Positions 25,036 through 33,465 of a stretch of 44,857 nt of DNA are shown here, one piece after another; the first letter of the stretch is position 1, and every line of letters starts with the position of its first letter. Below the pieces are notes generated by a model, which was not told the origin of the DNA, ran no database searches, and saw only the letters and a list, made by a program, of their open reading frames with translations. The stretch lies in assembly GCA_022821685.1 (NCBI GenBank), contig JAJEDD010000022.1, positions 1-44,857 on the forward strand, written 5' to 3'. The position numbers and the translations under genes were made by a program. The DNA is from Acidimicrobiia bacterium (lineage in GTDB: Bacteria > Actinomycetota > Acidimicrobiia > Acidimicrobiales > Aldehydirespiratoraceae).

Positions 25036-25719
25036 ATGGCGGCGGTGATCGCGCATCGGGGGGCCAGTCGGGCCGCTCTGGAGAACACGGTGGAGGCGTT
25101 CCGGCTGGCCCGGGATCTCGGCGCCGACTGGGTGGAGCTCGATGTGCGTCGCACGGCCGACGGCGTGGCCGTGGTCCATCACGATGCCCACCTGGCCGAC
25201 GGGCGGCGCATCGGCACCATGCATGCCGACGAGCTTCCCGGCTACGTGCCGAGCCTGGCCGAGGCTCTGGAGTCCTGCGAGGGCATGGGGGTGCACCTCG
25301 AGATCAAGAACCTGCCCGACGACCCCGATTACGACAGCGAGAACCTCGTTGCCGACGCGGTGGCTGGACTCATCGCCGCCTACCTCGGACCCCGGCGGGC
25401 CGTGGTGTCGTCGTACAACGTCGACGCGGTGGCGGCGGTGCGCGCCGTAGACCCGTCCATCCCCACCGCGCTGGTCTGTGGGATCGTCCAGCCCGCCCAG
25501 GCGGTGGCCCGGGCCGCCGGGCACGAGATGTCCGCCGTGCACCCGTTCGACTCCATGTGCGACAAGGGGTTTGTGGACCGGGCCCACCATGCCGGGCTGG
25601 CCGTCAACGTGTGGACCATCAACGCGGCCGAGCGCATGGCGGAGTTGGTGGCCATGGGCGTGGACGGGCTGATCACCGATGTGCCCGACGTGGCCCGAGC
25701 CGTGGTGGACGCCGCCTGA
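25036..25719 (+). CDS. Glycerophosphodiester phosphodiesterase
   Basis: 227 residues in the TIM-barrel GDPD family: AVIAHRGASRAALENTVEAF (catalytic His and Arg), ADWVELDVRRTADGVAVVHHD (Glu-x-Asp and second His), and HLEIKNLP. It cleaves glycerophosphodiesters to glycerol 3-phosphate and an alcohol, feeding lipid and phosphate turnover. ATG 25036 begins the conserved domain. Its stop is 8 bp from the stop of the convergent lipid kinase gene. Confidence 0.88.
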   Translation: MAAVIAHRGASRAALENTVEAFRLARDLGADWVELDVRRTADGVAVVHHDAHLADGRRIGTMHADELPGYVPSLAEALESCEGMGVHLEIKNLPDDPDYDSENLVADAVAGLIAAYLGPRRAVVSSYNVDAVAAVRAVDPSIPTALVCGIVQPAQAVARAAGHEMSAVHPFDSMCDKGFVDRAHHAGLAVNVWTINAAERMAELVAMGVDGLITDVPDVARAVVDAA

Positions 25720-25726
25720 ACCGATC

Positions 25727-26647
25727 TCAGCCCGCCTTGGGCAGCACCAGGCGCAGAGCCTCGGGGGCCCAGCGGATCCTCAGGCGGGGAGCGGCGCCGA
25801 GGTGGTCTCCGTCGACCTGGTACGGCATCGGCGGATCGGCGGTCACGGTGAAGTCTCGCAGACCCTCGTGGGCTCTCACGCCCGGCATGCCCCGCACGTC
25901 GCCGTCGCCCAGCGCTCGGATCGCCACCGGGAGCAGCCGGTGCATGGACAGGCTGGCCAGGGTCACTGCGGCCAGCGGCTCGTCGAGTCCGAGGCCCGGC
26001 GCGAGGTCGAAGCTGCGACCGCCGAGATAGGTGTAGGGGTCGGCGTTCAGCACCACGGTGAACAGACCGTCGGCCAGCGTCTCGCCATTGGCGTCGAGCA
26101 CCCGCATGGGCGGACGCCGGCGGTGGGCCCTGCGCAGCCAGGTGGTGACGGTGGCGTAGACGAACAGCGGGTGTCCGGCCCAGCGCTTCCAGGGGCCGCG
26201 GCTCTCCACCAGTTCAACGACAGCGGCATCGAAGCCGATTCCGCAGTGGAACAGGAAGTACCGCCCGTTGACCGCCCCCAGCCCGATTCTGGTGACGGCG
26301 CCGCGGTCCAGGGCGTCGAGTAGTTGGCCGGCCGCCTCGACCGGGTCGTCGGGCAGTCCGATGATGCGGGCGAACACGTTGGTGCTGCCTCCCGGCAGGG
26401 CGGCTAGGGCAGTATCGGTTCCGGCTAGGCCGTTGGCGGCCTCATTGAGGGTGCCGTCGCCGCCCAGCACCACCACCGCGTCGGCTCCCTCCGAGGCAGC
26501 CGAGCGGGCCAGCCGGGTGGCGTGTCCCCGCCGGGCGGTCTCGGCCAGGGTCACGTCGTGGTCGGCCGACAGCGCCTTCTGGATCACCACTCGCCGCCGC
26601 CCGGTCACCGACGAGGCGGCCGAGTTGACCAGCAGCAGGACCCGCAC
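25727..26647 (-). CDS. Diacylglycerol kinase-family lipid kinase
   Basis: 306 residues: MRVLLLVNSAAS, the ATP-binding VVLGGDGTLNEAANGL, and PGGSTNVFARIIG. It phosphorylates diacylglycerol, sphingosine-like or related lipids. The position next to a GDPD on the opposite strand suggests lipid turnover, but they are convergent, not an operon. Confidence 0.86.
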   Translation of the reverse strand: MRVLLLVNSAASSVTGRRRVVIQKALSADHDVTLAETARRGHATRLARSAASEGADAVVVLGGDGTLNEAANGLAGTDTALAALPGGSTNVFARIIGLPDDPVEAAGQLLDALDRGAVTRIGLGAVNGRYFLFHCGIGFDAAVVELVESRGPWKRWAGHPLFVYATVTTWLRRAHRRRPPMRVLDANGETLADGLFTVVLNADPYTYLGGRSFDLAPGLGLDEPLAAVTLASLSMHRLLPVAIRALGDGDVRGMPGVRAHEGLRDFTVTADPPMPYQVDGDHLGAAPRLRIRWAPEALRLVLPKAG

Positions 26648-26677
26648 CGGCCCAGTCTGTCCGCTCAGGTCACGGTC

Positions 26678-26722
26678 GCGCCCGTATGGGCCTGATTCGC
26701 TCGCCTACTCGCTCGGCCTCTT
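26678..26722 (-). repeat. Dispersed element, copy 4 (left half only)
   Basis: Minus-strand sequence has GAGGCCGAGCGAGTAGGCGA and the CCCATACGGGC-type block. The rest is absent. It lies just downstream of etfA. Confidence 0.7.
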
Positions 26723-26732
26723 GGCTCGGCGT

Positions 26733-27704
26733 CTAGCGGGCTTCGAGGGCCTCGGTGAGCTTGGGCAGCACCTTGTGCACATCGCCGACGATGCCGAGGT
26801 CGGCCACTGCGAAGATGGGGGCCTCGGAGTCCTTGTTGATGGCGATGATGTTCTTGGAGCCCTTCATGCCCACCAAGTGCTGGGTGGCGCCCGAGATGCC
26901 GCAGGCGATGTAGACGGTGGGTTTGACGACCTTCCCGGTTTGGCCGACCTGGTAGCTGTAGGGCACCCAGCCCGCGTCGACGATGGCCCGGCTGGCCCCC
27001 GGAGCGGCGCCCAGCTGCTTGGCCAGGCCCTCGATCATCGAGTAGGCGTCGGCCGATCCCAGTCCCCGCCCGCCCGACACCACGATGGCGGCCTCGTCGA
27101 GCTTGGGGCCCGCGGACTCCTCGGTGAAGCGGTCCCGGATCACTGCGCCTCCGGCCGCTCCCAGCTCGGGGACCGGCAGGTCCACCACCTCGGCGGGCGG
27201 GCCGCCCACCGGCGAGGGCTCGAAGGACTTGGGGCGGACGAGCCAGATGTCGGGCCCGCCGTCGGCGAATCGGGAGCTCACGTTGAGCGTGCCGCCGAAC
27301 ACCGGCTCGACGCCCACTAGGCGGTCGCCGTCGAGGCGCAGGTCGACCACGTTGGACAGCACGCCCGCCCCCAGCTTCACCGAGAGCCGGGCGGCCACGT
27401 CGCGGCCGTCGTAGGTGGTGCCGAACAAGAACGCGTCGGGTGCGGCCACCTCGCCCGACGCGATGGCCGAAGCCACTGCCGAGGCGACGCAGGTGCCCTG
27501 CATGCGCCCGGCCAGATCGCCGGTGGCGTACACCTTGGCCGACCCGTGATCGCCGAGCTCGGCCGCTCGGGCCGCGCCGTCGCCGCCGATGAACACCTCG
27601 ACGGTGTCGGCGACCTCGCGGGCCTTGGCCAGCATCTCCAGCGTGATGGTGGCCGCGCCGTCGGCGCCGGCCTCGCCGAACACCCAGATCTTCTCCAAAG
27701 CCAT
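26733..27704 (-). CDS. etfA: Electron transfer flavoprotein alpha subunit
   Basis: 323 residues from ATG 27704 ([13 protein letters not shown]). The C-terminal FAD domain has [31 protein letters not shown] and [13 protein letters not shown], and [13 protein letters not shown]. With EtfB it passes electrons from acyl-CoA dehydrogenases and similar enzymes to the quinone pool. GGAG about 8 nt before the ATG comes from the end of the repeat core that fills the etfB-etfA gap. A longer frame through the repeat is open but lacks support. Confidence 0.92.
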   Translation of the reverse strand: MALEKIWVFGEAGADGAATITLEMLAKAREVADTVEVFIGGDGAARAAELGDHGSAKVYATGDLAGRMQGTCVASAVASAIASGEVAAPDAFLFGTTYDGRDVAARLSVKLGAGVLSNVVDLRLDGDRLVGVEPVFGGTLNVSSRFADGGPDIWLVRPKSFEPSPVGGPPAEVVDLPVPELGAAGGAVIRDRFTEESAGPKLDEAAIVVSGGRGLGSADAYSMIEGLAKQLGAAPGASRAIVDAGWVPYSYQVGQTGKVVKPTVYIACGISGATQHLVGMKGSKNIIAINKDSEAPIFAVADLGIVGDVHKVLPKLTEALEAR

Positions 27705-27711
27705 CTGTGTT

Positions 27712-27799
27712 CTCCGCTCCTGTTCGCTGCGCTCACGGGCCGCTCGGGCCCGGTGTTGTCCGCTCCTGTTCGCTGCGCTCACGGGCCGCTCGGGCCCTA
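27712..27799 (-). repeat. Dispersed element, copy 5: two cores in tandem between etfB and etfA
   Basis: The core (minus strand GGCCCGAGCGGCCCGTGAGC, then GCAGCGAACAGGAGCGGA) occurs twice, at 27759-27797 and 27712-27751, 47 bp apart. The outer inverted ends are missing. The etfB TAG stop (27799-27797) touches one core, and the other core supplies the GGAG ahead of etfA. Confidence 0.8.
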
Positions 27800-28576
27800 G
27801 ATCACCTTCAGTTCGTCGAGGAAGGCCACGATGCGCTCGTGGGCGTCGCCCTCGTCCACCACCACCTCGCCCGCGGCCCGCTCGGGTGCCTCGGAGATCT
27901 CGGTGATCTCCTGACCGGCGCCGGCCCAGCCCACCTGCTCGGCGGCGATGCCGAGATCGGCGACGTTGAGCTGATCGACCGGCTTGTTCTTGGCCTGCAT
28001 GATCCCGCGGAACGACGGGTATCGGGGCTCGACCACCCCGGCCGTCACCGACACCACCGCGGGCAGGGGGCATTCGACCAGATCGGCGCCGGCCTCGGTC
28101 TGGCGGCGCACCGTGGCCGTGCCGCCCTCGACGGCGATCTCCTTGGCGAACGTCACCGAGGGCAGACCCATCAGCTCGGCCACCTGGGCGGGAACGACGC
28201 CGGTGTAGCCGTCGCTGGACTCGGTGGCGGCCAGAACCAGGTCGGGCTCGGCCCGTGTAGCCGCGGCGGCGAGCACCCGGGCAGTGCCCAGCGCGTCGGA
28301 GCCCGCCAGAGCCTCGTCGCTGATGAGCGTGGCCGAGTCGGCGCCCATGGCCAGGGCGGTCCGCAGCCCGCTCACCTCGTCGTTGGGCACCATCGAGATC
28401 AGATGCACCGTGCCCTCGCCCGCGGCGTCCACCAACTGCAGGGCCATCTCGACCCCGTAGGAGTCGGACTCGTCGAGGATCAGCTTCACATCGCGCCGCA
28501 GCGTCTTGGTCTCGGGGTCCAGGGCGCCGGGATCGGCCGGATCGGGGATCTGCTTCACGCAGACGACAACCTTCAT
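27797..28576 (-). CDS. etfB: Electron transfer flavoprotein beta subunit
   Basis: 259 residues from ATG 28576 ([19 protein letters not shown]). It contains the AMP-binding region and EtfB signature-like [17 protein letters not shown]. It heads the etfBA operon. The frame is open far upstream, but the conserved start is unambiguous. The TAG stop is at the edge of the repeat core. Confidence 0.92.
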   Translation of the reverse strand: MKVVVCVKQIPDPADPGALDPETKTLRRDVKLILDESDSYGVEMALQLVDAAGEGTVHLISMVPNDEVSGLRTALAMGADSATLISDEALAGSDALGTARVLAAAATRAEPDLVLAATESSDGYTGVVPAQVAELMGLPSVTFAKEIAVEGGTATVRRQTEAGADLVECPLPAVVSVTAGVVEPRYPSFRGIMQAKNKPVDQLNVADLGIAAEQVGWAGAGQEITEISEAPERAAGEVVVDEGDAHERIVAFLDELKVI

Positions 28577-28631
28577 GGGCGCCAAGTGTGCCAGCGCTTG
28601 GCCAGAAACGAACCCCGCCCACCGCTTCAAT

Positions 28632-28727
28632 GCGCGGCGCTCACGGGCCGCCCAAGCCCCAGCGTCACAGCCCACGGCCTCGCCCGCATGGGCCGGGTCC
28701 GCTCGCCTATTCGCTCGGCCCCTTAGA
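28632..28727 (-). repeat. Dispersed element, copy 6 (truncated)
   Basis: The minus strand starts TAAGGGGCCGAGCGAATAGG at the stop of the SCO1664-like gene. It runs through CCATGCGGGCGAGGCCGTGG to GGCGGCCCGTGAGCGCCGCG. The right inverted end is missing. Confidence 0.75.
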
Positions 28728-29472
28728 CCAGCGGCCAGGGCCAGCGGTGGCCGTGGCCGTCGGACGGGAACCGGCCGGCCGTCAGCAGCGTCTCGGTTCG
28801 GGCCAGCGTGGCGTCCTGCTCCTGGGACGTGAGCGCAGCGGCCAGCGTCTCGGGCAGGCCGGCCTCCAGCAGTGTCCGCAGATCGTGGCTCACGGCCTCG
28901 GGCAGCGGCTCGCCCGCGAATTCCCAGATCACGGTGCGCAGCTTGAACTGCGAGTGGAACGACAGGCCGTTGTCGATGGCCCAGACAGTGCCGTCGGTGC
29001 CGAGCAGGCAGTGGCCCGATTTGCGGTCGGTGTTGTTGATCACGATGTCGAGCGCGCAGATCCGCTCCAGCTCGGACCTGAACCGCGCCTGGGGCGCCAG
29101 CGTGAAGTAGTGCTCCTCGAAGTTGGCGGGCATGAACAGCTGCAGCGACCCCTCGTCGAAGGGAAGGTCGCCCCGCACCACGGTGGGGGGCACCACATCC
29201 CAGCCGAGCGCTTCGTCCATCCAGAACGCGCCGGCCTCGCGGTGGGCCAGGCCCGAGGGGAAGTCCCACAGCGGCCGCTCGCCCCGCACCGGCTTGTAGA
29301 CGGCCTGGGCGTCGAGTCCCTCGTGGGCTACGTCCACCAGGAATGTTGCGTTGGAGCTGTAGGGCATTCTTCCCCTCAGCTCCACATCTCCCTCGGCCAG
29401 CAGGGCCAGCGCCCGGCCGGTCTCGATGGGGGGGCGGTCCCGGATGGGCGAGTCGCCGGCGCCGTCGGCCAC
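28723..29472 (-). CDS. SCO1664 family protein (PI-kinase-like fold)
   Basis: Conserved landmarks are SSNATFLVDV, QAVYKPVRGERPLWDFP, and ALDIVINNTDRKSGHCLL with VWAIDNGLSFH. The Lys of VYKP, the Asn-Thr-Asp-Arg-Lys loop and the later Asp resemble the catalytic residues of phosphatidylinositol 3/4-kinase-like proteins. The family always travels with DUF3090 and a histidine phosphatase, as here; the function is unknown. The start is unsure: GTG 29472 is the first good codon before the conserved part. The TAA stop lies in a dispersed element. Confidence 0.82.
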   Translation of the reverse strand: MADGAGDSPIRDRPPIETGRALALLAEGDVELRGRMPYSSNATFLVDVAHEGLDAQAVYKPVRGERPLWDFPSGLAHREAGAFWMDEALGWDVVPPTVVRGDLPFDEGSLQLFMPANFEEHYFTLAPQARFRSELERICALDIVINNTDRKSGHCLLGTDGTVWAIDNGLSFHSQFKLRTVIWEFAGEPLPEAVSHDLRTLLEAGLPETLAAALTSQEQDATLARTETLLTAGRFPSDGHGHRWPWPLV

Positions 29473-29500
29473 GGCTAGCCGGTCGCTGAGGCGGTCGCGT

Positions 29501-29995
29501 TCAGTTGTGGCACGGGCACCAGTTTCCGTTGGACGGTTCCAAGGGGCGCAGACAGTAGGAGCACGGCGGCCGGCCGGCGGCAACCACGGTGCGGGTCCGG
29601 CCCACCAGCGCCCTCACCTGGGGACGGGTGAGGGTGAAGCGGGCCGCCGCGCCGGCGGAGTCGGGATCCTCATCCTCAACCAGTTCCTCAGCCACGAGGA
29701 TCACCCGGCCCTCATCGGCGTCGTAGGCGATCCCTAGGGCGCCGATAGTCCAGGCCTCGACCACCGGCTCGCGCATGTCGAGGTCGGCGGGAGGGTCTGC
29801 TTCGGTGCCGCCGGGCATCTCGTTCAGCACGCGGTCGAGGTACTCGGCCAACGCGGCCGCCTGGCGCTTCTCGAACTTGAGCGACACCAGCTCGCCCTCG
29901 GCCACACACTGCAGGTAGAAGACCCGCTCGCCCTTGGGCCCCAGGGTGCCCACCGTGATCATGTCGACCGCCTCGAAGTGGAACGACTCGCTCAT
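29501..29995 (-). CDS. DUF3090 family protein
   Basis: 164 residues beginning MSESFHFEAVDMITVGTLGPKG. It ends with a zinc-ribbon-like CSYCLRPLEPSNGNWCPCHN (two CXXC-like pairs). This is the middle gene of the actinobacterial phosphatase/DUF3090/SCO1664 operon. ATG 29995 overlaps the stop of a 22-codon mini-ORF by ATGA. Confidence 0.85.
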   Translation of the reverse strand: MSESFHFEAVDMITVGTLGPKGERVFYLQCVAEGELVSLKFEKRQAAALAEYLDRVLNEMPGGTEADPPADLDMREPVVEAWTIGALGIAYDADEGRVILVAEELVEDEDPDSAGAAARFTLTRPQVRALVGRTRTVVAAGRPPCSYCLRPLEPSNGNWCPCHN

Positions 29996-30060
29996 CGCCG
30001 CGAGCCGACGGTGCCCGGCCGTCGCACCGGTGCGGCACCGGCTGTGCTCAACCTGCTCAT
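29992..30060 (-). other. 22-codon bridging mini-ORF before DUF3090
   Basis: ATG 30060 overlaps the phosphatase stop (ATGA), and its TGA overlaps ATG 29995 (ATGA). The spacing is 65 bp. The sequences around the two ATGAGC starts are only weakly alike, so duplication is possible but not proven. Confidence 0.45.
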
Positions 30061-30809
30061 GACGGGCGCAGCGACGACAGGTCGTCGCCGGTGTTGTTCA
30101 CGGTGAGCAGCATCGGGCCGCTGCTGTGGTAGGCGATCGCGGTGACCGAGCACGGCGAGATCACGATCCGCTGGAACAGGTCCAGCGGCGTGCCGGCCGC
30201 GGCCGCGGCCACCGCCTTGATCACGTCGGCGTGCGACACCGCCACCACCGTCTCGCCCCGGTGGCGGGCGCAGATGGCGGCCACCGCGTCGAGGGCCCGG
30301 GCCTGCATCTCGGCGAAGGACTCGCCGCCGGGGAAGCGGAACCCGCTCGGATGGCGCTGCACGGTGGTCCACTCCTCGCGCCGGCGAAGCTGCTGCAGCT
30401 TGCGCCCCGTCCAGCGCCCGAAGTCGCACTCGATCAGCCCTGGACTGCGCCGCACCCGCAGCTTGCAGGCCCGGGCGATGGGCGCCGCCGTTTCGACGGT
30501 GCGCTCCATGGGCGAGGCGTACACCGCCTTGACCCGGCCCAGCCCGGCCAGCCGCACGGCCACTCTGCGGGCCTGCTCCACCCCCTCGGGCGCCAGATGG
30601 AGCCCCGGTGCCCGTCCCGGCAGCACCGACCCCGTGGTGGGGGTCTGCCCGTGACGCACCAACAGCACCACGGCACCGGTATCCGCGTTGGACGCAGAGG
30701 CCGCCCCGGAAGCGGATTCCTCGCTGGGTCTAGAAGCCGCCCCGGAAGCGGTATGCGCGCCGGATTCAGAGGCCGCTCCGGAAGCGGCTCGTGCACGTCT
30801 GGCAGCCAT
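30057..30809 (-). CDS. MSMEG_4193-family histidine phosphatase
   Basis: Phosphoglycerate-mutase-like fold: VLLVRHGQTPTTGSVL (catalytic RHG), AVYASPMERTVETA, IECDFGRWTG, and VVAVSHADVIKA (second His). It heads the trio with DUF3090 and SCO1664. ATG 30809 gives a 250-residue protein with an unusual N-terminal extension of three 12-residue repeats (SGAASESGAHTA, SGAASRPSEESA, SGAASASNADTG). The family usually begins close to the VRHG motif, so translation may instead start further in. The extension has no signal peptide. Confidence 0.83.
   Translation of the reverse strand: MAARRARAASGAASESGAHTASGAASRPSEESASGAASASNADTGAVVLLVRHGQTPTTGSVLPGRAPGLHLAPEGVEQARRVAVRLAGLGRVKAVYASPMERTVETAAPIARACKLRVRRSPGLIECDFGRWTGRKLQQLRRREEWTTVQRHPSGFRFPGGESFAEMQARALDAVAAICARHRGETVVAVSHADVIKAVAAAAAGTPLDLFQRIVISPCSVTAIAYHSSGPMLLTVNNTGDDLSSLRPS
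30696..30787 (-). repeat. 36-bp in-frame tandem repeats in the phosphatase N-terminus
   Basis: GGCCGC(C/T)CCGGAAGCGG-like blocks at about 30696, 30732 and 30768 are 36 bp apart, giving 12-residue protein repeats. Confidence 0.7.
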
Positions 30810-30823
30810 GGTGCAGGCCAACG

Positions 30824-30829
30824 TAGCCT
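30824..30829 (+). promoter_or_regulatory. -10 element of the UdgB gene
   Basis: TAGCCT is 8 nt before GTG 30838 and 14 bp outside the divergent phosphatase start. Confidence 0.35.
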
Positions 30830-30837
30830 GATCGCCC

Positions 30838-31506
30838 GTGGAGTCCGCCGGGTTGGCTGAGGTGGCCGCCGAGGTGGCCGGGTGTCGGCAGTGCTCCCGG
30901 CTGGTCGAGTGGCGGGAGCGGGTCGGGCGCGAGAAGCGGGCCGCCTTCCGCGATCACGAGTACTGGGCTCGGGGCGTGCCCGGTTTCGGCGACCCCGATG
31001 CCCGCCTGCTGGTGGTGGGTCTGGCTCCCGCGGCCCATGGGGCCAACCGCACCGGCCGGATGTTCACCGGCGACCGCTCCGGCGACTGGCTGTACCGGGC
31101 CCTGCACCGGGCCGGCTACGCAAACCAGCCAGGCTCCACCCACCGGGGCGACGGTCTGGCCCTCACCGGGGCCTGGATCTCCTCGCCGGTGAAGTGCGCC
31201 CCGCCCGACAACAAGCCGTCCCCCGCCGAGCGCGACGCCTGCATGCCGTTCCTGCGGCGCGAGCTGGGGGCGCTAGCCGCGCTGCGGGTTGTGGTCGTGC
31301 TCGGCGGCTTCGCCCAGCAGGTGATGTGGCGCGAGCTGGGCTCGGGTCCCCGTCCCCGCTTCGCCCACGGTGCCGAGGCGCTACTGTCCGGCGGGCGGAT
31401 CCTGCTGTGCAGCTACCACCCCAGCCAGCAGAACACCTTCACCGGCCGTCTCACCGAGCCCATGCTCGACGCCGTCTTCGTCCGGGCCCGGGAACTGGCC
31501 GGCTGA
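30838..31506 (+). CDS. udgB: Type 5 uracil-DNA glycosylase (UdgB)
   Basis: 222 residues. Four Cys positions for an Fe-S cluster include GCRQCSRL and SPVKCAPP. The uracil-binding loop is VVGLAPAAHGANRTGRMFTG, where the Ala/His version of motif A separates family 5 from family 4. The intercalation motif is SYHPSQQNTFTG. It removes uracil and other deaminated bases, which matters in a high-GC genome. GTG 30838 is used. Confidence 0.87.
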   Translation: MESAGLAEVAAEVAGCRQCSRLVEWRERVGREKRAAFRDHEYWARGVPGFGDPDARLLVVGLAPAAHGANRTGRMFTGDRSGDWLYRALHRAGYANQPGSTHRGDGLALTGAWISSPVKCAPPDNKPSPAERDACMPFLRRELGALAALRVVVVLGGFAQQVMWRELGSGPRPRFAHGAEALLSGGRILLCSYHPSQQNTFTGRLTEPMLDAVFVRARELAG

Positions 31507-31531
31507 CACCAGCGGTAGCCTCGGACCCGCT

Positions 31532-31933
31532 ATGCGCGCCCGCCTACGTCCCGTGTGGATCCTCGCCGCGGCCCTGGTGCTGGTTGTGGCCGGATGCGGC
31601 AACAGCGCTAACCCCGACACCTGGGCCGAGGCCGAACAGGACGACCGCTTCCTGGCCGAGGAGTTCGGGGCCTCCTCCGCGGTGGAGCACAACTTCATGG
31701 CCTCGTGCGTGGAGGCCAACACCGGCACCCTCAACGAGGTCCAGGCCCGGGTGCTTTGCGAATGCTCGTTCGACGGTCTGCGGGCCGCGTTGACCCTCGA
31801 CGAGTTCAGCTCCCTCGACGGAGCCCTGCGCGCCACTCCCAACCCCAGCGACCTGGAGGACGATCCCGAGGATCTCTGGGACGACATCGCCGAGGACATC
31901 CTCACGGCGTGCGCCCGCCGGGTCGACGCCTGA
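31532..31933 (+). CDS. Small lipoprotein of unknown function
   Basis: 133 residues. The signal peptide VWILAAALVLVVAGCGNSA has a lipobox (VAGC). The mature part has three further Cys (ASCVEAN, LCECSFDG, LTACARR) and an acidic stretch. The Cys pattern suggests a small disulfide-bonded domain. It is not recognised. A TAGCCT lies 10 nt upstream. It starts 26 bp after udgB. Confidence 0.72.
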   Translation: MRARLRPVWILAAALVLVVAGCGNSANPDTWAEAEQDDRFLAEEFGASSAVEHNFMASCVEANTGTLNEVQARVLCECSFDGLRAALTLDEFSSLDGALRATPNPSDLEDDPEDLWDDIAEDILTACARRVDA

Positions 31934-31973
31934 GCGAGCCCAACGGCGAGCGAAAGCCAGCCGGGTTGACGCA

Positions 31974-33197
31974 GTGACGCTCACCCCCGCCGCCGAACAA
32001 CTGCCGCTCATCATCTCCGTCGATGACCACGTCATGGAGCCCAAGGACCTGTGGCAGCAGCAGCTTCCGCCGTCGTTGCGGGCCCGCGGCCCCCGGGTGG
32101 TCCAGGAGAAGGTTCGGCTGCACTTCACCGGCGGCCACTACGGCTTCGAGCGCAACCACCCCGACGGCCAGTGGTGCGACGTGTGGCTGTTCGAGGACAG
32201 CGTCACCCCCACCAGCCTGCTGCACGGCCCCGCGGGCATGCCCCGGTGTGAGCAGCGCAACGTGGCCGCCCGCTACGAGGATCTCCGCCCCGGCACCCAC
32301 GAGCAGACCGCCCGGCTGGCCGACATGGATCTCAACCATGTGGAGGCGGCCATCAACTTCCCCAACACCTTCCCCCGGTTCTGCGGGCAGGGCTTCCTCG
32401 AGCGAGACGACAAGGAGCTCGCCGCCGAGTGCCTGCGCATCTACAACGACTGGATCATCGACGACTGGGGCGCGGGCGCGGGCCGGGGGCGGCTGATACC
32501 GCTGGCCCTGTTGCCGCTGTGGGACACCGAGATGGCCGCGGCCGAGGTGCGGCGCTGTGCGGCCAAAGGCTGCTTCGCGGCAGCCTTCTCCGAGAACCCG
32601 TCCAAGCTCGGCCTGCCCTCGATGTACACCGGCGAGTGGGACCCGGTGTGGCGGGCCTGCGAGGAGTCCGACACCACGGTGTCGATGCACATCGGCTCGT
32701 CGTCGTCGATGCCGTCCACATCGGCCGACGCGCCGCTAGCCACCTCGATGTCGCTGTACGCCCAGAACGCCGAGGGGTCGCTGGTGGACTGGGTGTTCTC
32801 GGGCACGTTGAGCCGCTTCGGCCACATCAAGATCAGCTACGCCGAGAGCCAGGTGGGCTGGATGCCGTTCCAGGTGGAGCGGATGGACTCGGTGTTGGCC
32901 GAGGGCCGCGGCGGGGTGGGCGGCGACGGCCTGCTGCCCAGCGAGATCGTGCGGGGCCGGGTCTTCGGCTGCATCTTCGATGACCTGGTGGGGCTCAAGC
33001 AGCGCCACGACGTGGGGATCGACCAGATCCTCTTCGAGACCGACTACCCCCATTCCGACGGCACCTTCCCGCACTCCCGCAAGGTGGCCCACTCGATGTT
33101 CGTGGCGGCCGGCATGGACGCGCAGGAGTGCTACAAGGTGCTGCGAGGCAACGCCATCAACGCCTACGGCCTGCGCCGATTCGGTATCCACGACTAA
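31974..33197 (+). CDS. Amidohydrolase family protein (amidohydrolase_2 type)
   Basis: 407 residues, TIM-barrel metal hydrolase or decarboxylase: IISVDDHVMEPKDLW (Asp-x-His metal site), NHVEAAINFPNTFPRF, VSMHIGSSSS, and FETDYPHSDGTFP (C-terminal Asp and His). These enzymes act on aromatic or related carboxylates, but the substrate is not visible. GTG 31974. It is followed by a repeat cascade and the SerA-like gene. Confidence 0.85.
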   Translation: MTLTPAAEQLPLIISVDDHVMEPKDLWQQQLPPSLRARGPRVVQEKVRLHFTGGHYGFERNHPDGQWCDVWLFEDSVTPTSLLHGPAGMPRCEQRNVAARYEDLRPGTHEQTARLADMDLNHVEAAINFPNTFPRFCGQGFLERDDKELAAECLRIYNDWIIDDWGAGAGRGRLIPLALLPLWDTEMAAAEVRRCAAKGCFAAAFSENPSKLGLPSMYTGEWDPVWRACEESDTTVSMHIGSSSSMPSTSADAPLATSMSLYAQNAEGSLVDWVFSGTLSRFGHIKISYAESQVGWMPFQVERMDSVLAEGRGGVGGDGLLPSEIVRGRVFGCIFDDLVGLKQRHDVGIDQILFETDYPHSDGTFPHSRKVAHSMFVAAGMDAQECYKVLRGNAINAYGLRRFGIHD

Positions 33198-33226
33198 CGG
33201 CCGCCCCGCCGCGATACTGCCGGAGA

Positions 33227-33465
33227 GTGCCGCACACGCACGATCAGCGCACGAGGAGCGGCTTGCCAAGAGATCGGGGATGTCTGATGGCGCAGCGACA
33301 CGGGGTGCTGGTGGCCGAGCCGCCGCTCGCCAAGAGATCGGGTGCATCTGGTGGCTGAGTCACCTCTCGCGACGGGATCGGAGGTGTCCGATGGTTGAGA
33401 GCAAGCACAGGGTGTTGGTGGCCGAGCCGCCTCTCGCGAAGGGATCGGAGGTGTCCGATGGTTGA
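33227..33465 (+). repeat. Tandem start-region repeats with a chain of mini-ORFs ahead of the SerA-like gene
   Basis: About four imperfect copies of the start region of the next gene. Mini-ORFs run 33287-33358 (23 codons), 33351-33398 (15 codons) and 33391-33465 (24 codons). The one at 33391 begins MVESKHRVLVAEP exactly like the SerA-like protein, and the one at 33287 begins MAQRHGVLVAEP. Each stop overlaps the next start by 8 nt (pattern RTGGYTGA), the last with ATG 33458. Starts are 64, 40 and 67 bp apart. GGAGG precedes the last two. Confidence 0.75.

Noticed and set aside
26733..28622. One long EtfA frame running back through the repeat and etfB
   Set aside because: The upstream part is antisense-like frame through etfB; EtfA has its normal N-terminus at ATG 27704.
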